A stretch of DNA of 64,000 bases from positions 57,362 to 121,361 of the forward strand of contig UQCQ01000004.1 of the NCBI GenBank assembly GCA_900539595.1, read 5' to 3'. The position numbers and the translations under genes are program-made. Positions 59,617 to 64,000 of the stretch are shown here, in pieces. The DNA comes from an uncultured Mollicutes bacterium. Its GTDB lineage: Bacteria > Bacillota_I > Bacilli_A > RFN20 > CAG-826. How positions within the stretch are numbered: the first letter of the stretch is position 1; each line of letters opens with the position of its first letter. The notes below the pieces were generated by a model. That model was not told the origin of the DNA and ran no database searches. It worked only from the letters and a program-made list of their open reading frames with translations.

Positions 59617-62111
59617 AATTCAATTTCTCCTTTCGTGGATGATGGGGTCGATAGAACCAACCGATTCGCGGATTGTAGTTCGCTTTTCGGCAAAGAATAG
59701 AACGTTTTATTTAAGGCGTCTTTCTTTCCTTCTAGGGTTTTGCCGTTGAAGGACAAGGAAGGTGATTGATGAGCAACAAGTTCAATTTCCATCGGTTTAT
59801 TCTCGATGCAAACTTGAATCGACAAGCGTTTCCAAGGCATGCATTCCGGCGGAGAGAAGCGAATTTCGTTAAGACGAACATCCAAACCAAAGACGTCCCG
59901 TAAGAATATTTTTAATAGGGTGGAGCTGGATCCCGTGAACCAATCGGACATGGACTCCCCGTCGCATCCTAAGTTGGGATTATCGATATAGGAGTTTGGC
60001 ATAACAAACGGAGTCGTCGACACAAAGTCATGATGATAAGGAAGCAATTTATCAATTTCGCGGAACGCCCATTCCGGTTCATTGGAGCGGAACAAGGCGT
60101 CAACGGCGAACAAAGCTCCATGGATATAAGTAGCCCCGTTTTCCGCGGTTCCTTCGGGGAGATTCACGATACGCCCTACTTCTGCAGCATCTTTGTAGAA
60201 GGTCGGGTAAAAGGTTAAGAACCCGTATTTCCCTTCTAGATGAGCCAATTCGTTCTTCGCGGCGTCTAGGAATTCTGGATGTTTTAAAGCGAATCCGCTT
60301 AGGCAATAAAAGGCAGGGGAAGTTAAGGCATAACGGGACTTATGGTCTACATCATCAAAAGAGCCGACATAGAAGGATTGATGCTTGCCCCATCCATGGA
60401 CAATTCGATATTCGTTCCCTTGTCTTATTATGATATTTTGAAGAATTCCTTGTTCGAGTTCCTCTTTCTTTCCTTGCAAATCCAAGGGGGACGTATAGTC
60501 GATTTGGGAACAAATCTCTTCGAAGAGTCCGATGGTTTCATAAAGTTGGAAGGTCGCCATCGCGGAGACCCCATCGCCGAAAGAGGATTCATCTTCTCCT
60601 TTGCCTAGTCCATCAATCGCGTCGTTCCAATCTCCATATAAGGTACGGAGACAATGGGTTTTGGGATCGATATGAGAAATCAGATAACCCAGAATCCGTT
60701 CAATGTGATCCAAAACGGAACTACGTTGAGGCAACAAAGTTGCTGAGGAACCATGGATTTGGATAAAGCCCGCTTCTTCTTTTAGGAAATCAAAATCGCC
60801 GGTATAAGCTAGATAAGTATAGAGACAACGAATAATCCATAAGCCCTGATCAATGAATTCACGAGCATCGACGCGAATCTCGTTGATCCCTTTTTCAAAA
60901 TGGGCGAATTGCCTCGGACTGCGTCCGCCTAATTCGAGATAATTCAAACAGTCGAGCATTTTGCTACGAGCTTCTTTTGGAGCAAAAGCAACCTGGGCTT
61001 CAATCGCTTGATAAATGTCGCGTACCCCTAGCATCGAAAGGGTGCTATTTTTGCAGGAAGCGCAGTATTGGACTTGTTTCACCAACATATCGAAGAAACG
61101 AGATTCAATTTCTCCGTCCTTTCCTTCAAAATGGAAATGAAAACTAGAGGGGATTCGAGAGAAATTGTTATCCGTTTCTAATTCATCAAAGGCCTGCTGA
61201 ATGGATTTTAAATCGCGGTGAACCACTTCTTTTCCAAAGGCATAGCCAAAGGAATAGACCGCGTGAGGTTTTAATTCAAGAAGTCGGAAATCTCCAGCAA
61301 TTGCTGTATCGGAAAACCGAGTCAGCTTCTTTTCTTGGGCAAATTCCCCTTTCAATAACGGGGTGGCTTCCGATAATGGATTGTTTTTTCCTCCACAATA
61401 AAGGGCGCGAGAGGTGGTGATATGCTCCTGAACCCCTTCTTCTAGCGGAGCACAAAGTTCTGCGTGAGACTCTAAATGCATGGTGCGAGAAAGGTCTTCT
61501 ACCGTAGAAAACGCATACACGTGGTCCTTGAATTCGCATTGCTTGAACCATTTGGTCTCGATGCTAGAACAAGTTCCATGCATCAGCATCGGGTTGAGAT
61601 AAAGGGAAGTATAGATGGATTGGGGCTTGGAACTTTTGGAAATCACGGCTCCTTCCATCAGCAATTCCTTTTCTTTGGAGATGCCAAATCGCATCACGTA
61701 AACCAAAGAATCGAGTTCTAAGAAATAAAGACAATAACCATCTTTATAAACCGTATGACGGGCGACTCCTTTTTCTAGGATGTTGCGGTTGCAGTCAAAC
61801 AAAGCGTAGGGGAAATAGGAATCCTGGTCCTTTAATCCCAAGGTAAAAGCCAAAAAATTGGGTTCTCCGTCGATATTTTCTGGAAGATAGAAAAAATTGG
61901 ATTCGTTCATCGACATCTTGCCGTTTTGAAGGGCCCATAACGTTAAGCCGTCCTGCATATAAGGAAAGCGGCACAAGGAAACAGAAGAAAAGGGGACATC
62001 GATTCCGTTTTCTAAAAACAAGGCACCACCCGGAAGCTTTCGCGATTCTCCTTTGGCTTTCGAGAATTCAATGTCGCGGGAAATGGATAAAATCTCATCG
62101 ATTAATTTCAT
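59613..62111 (-). CDS. GH94-family glycoside phosphorylase
   Basis: 832 residues, cytoplasmic (no signal). The catalytic block LYGDWNDAIDGLG (about 491-503) carries the general-acid Asp; AENGATYIHGALFAVDAL and DWFTGSSSTLLKI match the phosphate- and sugar-binding segments of cellobiose/chitobiose/laminaribiose phosphorylases. Splits a disaccharide with phosphate to give an alpha-sugar 1-phosphate. Exact sugar unknown. It overlaps both neighbours by 4 nt, tightly coupling it to the mutase that would process its product. Confidence 0.88.
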   Translation of the reverse strand: MKLIDEILSISRDIEFSKAKGESRKLPGGALFLENGIDVPFSSVSLCRFPYMQDGLTLWALQNGKMSMNESNFFYLPENIDGEPNFLAFTLGLKDQDSYFPYALFDCNRNILEKGVARHTVYKDGYCLYFLELDSLVYVMRFGISKEKELLMEGAVISKSSKPQSIYTSLYLNPMLMHGTCSSIETKWFKQCEFKDHVYAFSTVEDLSRTMHLESHAELCAPLEEGVQEHITTSRALYCGGKNNPLSEATPLLKGEFAQEKKLTRFSDTAIAGDFRLLELKPHAVYSFGYAFGKEVVHRDLKSIQQAFDELETDNNFSRIPSSFHFHFEGKDGEIESRFFDMLVKQVQYCASCKNSTLSMLGVRDIYQAIEAQVAFAPKEARSKMLDCLNYLELGGRSPRQFAHFEKGINEIRVDAREFIDQGLWIIRCLYTYLAYTGDFDFLKEEAGFIQIHGSSATLLPQRSSVLDHIERILGYLISHIDPKTHCLRTLYGDWNDAIDGLGKGEDESSFGDGVSAMATFQLYETIGLFEEICSQIDYTSPLDLQGKKEELEQGILQNIIIRQGNEYRIVHGWGKHQSFYVGSFDDVDHKSRYALTSPAFYCLSGFALKHPEFLDAAKNELAHLEGKYGFLTFYPTFYKDAAEVGRIVNLPEGTAENGATYIHGALFAVDALFRSNEPEWAFREIDKLLPYHHDFVSTTPFVMPNSYIDNPNLGCDGESMSDWFTGSSSTLLKIFLRDVFGLDVRLNEIRFSPPECMPWKRLSIQVCIENKPMEIELVAHQSPSLSFNGKTLEGKKDALNKTFYSLPKSELQSANRLVLSTPSSTKGEIEL

Positions 62112-63514
62112 TTCGAATCTCCTAATTCCGCGACGAAACGTTGAATGCGAGTTTCTTCTTCCTTCAGCAAGGCAAAATCATCAATTTCCAAGTAGATGCG
62201 GATGGCGGGTTCCGTGTTAGAAAGGCGTAATAAAGCCCATTCGTGGTCATTGAACCAATAACGGATGTTCCTGCCAATCTTTTCCCTTTTGATAACGGGG
62301 TGGACAAAGGAGGGAGAGCGTTCTTCGAAATAGGCTTCAATCCCCTGCTCCATCCATTTGGGGTAGGTCACAAAGGATTCGTAATCAAAGGAAGGATAAT
62401 GGGCGAATGCCTTCACTTCTTTCACAATTTGAGAGATCGGCATCTTCATATCGTCCATCATGTTAACGAATAGAAGCAACGCGAACGTGGTGTCTTTCCC
62501 CTTTAAATAGCCGCGCATCGTAAGGCCGCCGCTACTTTCGCCACCTAACAAAGCATCGACGCGCGTCATTTCCGAGGTGATGTTTTTAAATCCAACATCC
62601 ACTTCGTGGCAGGTTTGACCTAATTGCTTGGCGAGGTCATCTAGTAACTGGGAAGTGGCCAAATTACGAACCACGTCTCCTTTTAATCCACGCACCTTCA
62701 CCAGGTAATAATAGATGCATCCTAAGATTTCGTTTGCCGTGACGAAACGCCCGTTTTCGTCTAAAACCGCTAGACGGTCGGCATCGCTATCGGCGGAGAA
62801 CCCTACGTCATAATGCTCTTGGGTAACAAATTGCTTTAAACCCATTAGATTGACTTCCAAAGGATTGGGGAGCAATCCGCCGAAATTGCAGTCGTGCTCT
62901 GGATGAAAGACCTTTATGTCCTTTAATCCTAACTTTTCTAACGCCGGAACAATCGTCGTAACCCCCGTGCCGTAGAGATTATCGTAGGCGATTCGTAAAG
63001 GGCGATCTAAATGGGGTTTAGAAAAACTTAACGCATGATTAATGTAGGGGATTAATGCTTCAAAAGTCGTAATAAGGGATTCGTCGAATGTTGTTGGAAC
63101 CGATTCGACTTTCAAAAACTTTCTTTCTAGGCGATTGGTAAAAGTTTCATCCGCGTCGTATCCGCCTTTGGTAAAAACTTTGACCCCATTAAAGGTGGCG
63201 GGATTATGACTCGCGGTAATCATGACCCCATAATCGCAATTTAAAGCAGTTACATGATAAATCACGCAGGGGGTGGGGCACTCGGTAGAAGTTAGAAAAA
63301 CGTGAATGCCGTGGCTAGTAAAAACTTTAGCCATCATCTTGGCAGTTTCTGGGGAATTACGTCTACGGTCATAACCGACAACGATTTCTTTCTTTGCCCC
63401 TTCTTCTTCGATAATCTGACTTAACGCCTCGGCGATTCCGCATGTAGTTTCACGGGTAAAATCTTCCCCAATCACTCCACGAAATCCGCCGGTTCCAAAT
63501 TTAATCGCATTCAT
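62108..63514 (-). CDS. Phosphoglucomutase/phosphomannomutase (short form)
   Basis: 468 residues. GTGGFRGVIGEDFT at the start, serine loop VMITASHNPATFNGVKV, metal loop SADSDADRLAV, sugar loop GGESSGGLTMRG and phosphate loop LSNTEPAIRIY. In this operon it would turn the hexose 1-phosphate released by the GH94 enzyme into the 6-phosphate for glycolysis. First gene of the operon: a weak -10 (TAATTA or AATAAT) ends 7-10 nt before the ATG and no ribosome site is visible. Confidence 0.92.
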   Translation of the reverse strand: MNAIKFGTGGFRGVIGEDFTRETTCGIAEALSQIIEEEGAKKEIVVGYDRRRNSPETAKMMAKVFTSHGIHVFLTSTECPTPCVIYHVTALNCDYGVMITASHNPATFNGVKVFTKGGYDADETFTNRLERKFLKVESVPTTFDESLITTFEALIPYINHALSFSKPHLDRPLRIAYDNLYGTGVTTIVPALEKLGLKDIKVFHPEHDCNFGGLLPNPLEVNLMGLKQFVTQEHYDVGFSADSDADRLAVLDENGRFVTANEILGCIYYYLVKVRGLKGDVVRNLATSQLLDDLAKQLGQTCHEVDVGFKNITSEMTRVDALLGGESSGGLTMRGYLKGKDTTFALLLFVNMMDDMKMPISQIVKEVKAFAHYPSFDYESFVTYPKWMEQGIEAYFEERSPSFVHPVIKREKIGRNIRYWFNDHEWALLRLSNTEPAIRIYLEIDDFALLKEEETRIQRFVAELGDSK

Positions 63515-63548
63515 AGCATCTTAATTATTTCACTTTGTAAAAAATTAG

Positions 63549-63576
63549 AAAAGAGGTATTTTGCCTCTTTTGATTT
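63549..63576. terminator. Terminator between the Fic gene and the GH94 operon
   Basis: AAAAGAGG/CCTCTTTT perfect 8-bp stem, 7-nt loop, T-rich on both outgoing strands; it probably ends the Fic transcript on the minus strand. Confidence 0.85.
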
Positions 63577-63642
63577 TTGACATTTAATCATAGCCAATCA
63601 ACAAGGGATTTATTTTAAATTCATTTGATTTTATCGTACTTT

Positions 63643-64000
63643 TTATCCGTAATTATTTTTAAAGTCTGTTCCTGACTTTAAAATATTTACATATTCCGTA
63701 TATTCGTAAATGCGGTTTCTGCTTTTGGAAGTCACTTCCCGAAGAATTTTTGCTTCTAAAAGTTTCTTTACGGCAGAAGCGACGCTATTGAAGGATAAGC
63801 CCAGTTCTTTAGCCGTTGGGCCAACTGAAAGAATCGGGTGTTCTTTGGCATACCCATAAACGCTGCGCAGCGTTTTGCTTTGACGAGGCAATTTAGATTC
63901 GTCGGATTGGACAAGCTCAGAAAGGCGGCAAGAGCGCGGTCCATGTCCGCGGTAGTTTGAGCGGCATTTAACGCATTCTTATAGTAGGCGTACTGGCTTT
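63643..64000 (-). pseudogene. Fic-family protein, 3' part with a frameshift (runs off window)
   Basis: The last 90 residues (ELVQSDESKLPRQSKTL...GPTAKELGLSFNSVASAVKKL...SRNRIYEYTEYVNIL) are the winged-helix end of Fic/DOC adenylyltransferase-like proteins. From the window edge the only open frame is a different one, reading YYKNALNAAQTTADMDRALAAF, which fits the helix that should come just before. The two frames must switch at about 63918-63926, so the gene is either broken or the assembly has an indel there. The catalytic HPFxxGN site lies outside the window. Confidence 0.65.

Overview
The window looks like chromosome from an uncultured member of the Bacillota, probably a gut-type lineage of class Bacilli. 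The evidence is the gene content: Spx, RNase J, long-form HPF, YlbF, DegV, MgsA, CYTH, a ylbF-rsmD-coaD run as in Bacillus, and a yugI-like gene next to pgi. TGA is used as a stop throughout, and base composition is moderate except in an AT-rich accessory block. Species-level identity is not claimed.

Region by region. 1-2.8 kb: 5' part of proS and a membrane protein with degenerate GGDEF and EAL domains. 2.8-9.5 kb: tRNA-Ser(CGA), then a biotin/oxaloacetate block reading leftwards (bioY, oadA, oadG, biotin carrier, oadB, birA, pckA) that links biotin uptake, protein biotinylation, the Na+-pumping oxaloacetate decarboxylase and PEP carboxykinase. 9.6-23.5 kb: housekeeping genes (gpsA, ttcA-like, coaD, rsmD, ylbF, def, rnjA, maf, CYTH, spx, HAD, phosphohexomutase, rluA family). 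23.6-31 kb: an AT-rich accessory zone starting at tRNA-Ser(GGA). It holds an AAA/DUF4143 ATPase, a CPCC protein, an IS1595-like transposase, decayed ATPase pieces, a toxin-tip/immunity remnant, an orphan RelB-type antitoxin and a free-standing structured RNA. 31-45 kb: a DUF234 ATPase, mgsA, degV, hpf, metK behind a long structured leader, a secreted repeat protein, pduL with a Cys/His tail, and mgtE. 45-51.2 kb: a 47-residue peptide gene with a CcpA-like operator array, an ABC-F ATPase, a LemA-like protein, ispD/tarI-type, an S1 protein and pgi. 51.4-54.8 kb: five tRNAs followed by two more DUF4143 ATPases and repeat arrays. 54.9-64 kb: a nucleotidyltransferase, an SDR, a VUT transporter behind a preQ1-like leader, an acetyltransferase, a phosphorolytic sugar operon (phosphohexomutase, GH94 phosphorylase, binding lipoprotein) and a frameshifted Fic gene.

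Two themes stand out. First, many first-in-operon genes have a -10 box ending only 6-10 nt before the ATG and no Shine-Dalgarno, so leaderless mRNAs appear common. Second, DUF4143/DUF234 ATPases have multiplied beside tRNA genes, most intact copies carry their own palindrome or repeat at the promoter, and several copies are in decay. The best candidates for undescribed biology are the metK leader, the 192-nt RNA at 30.8 kb, the peptide gene at 45.4 kb with its operators, and the ATPase/repeat islands.
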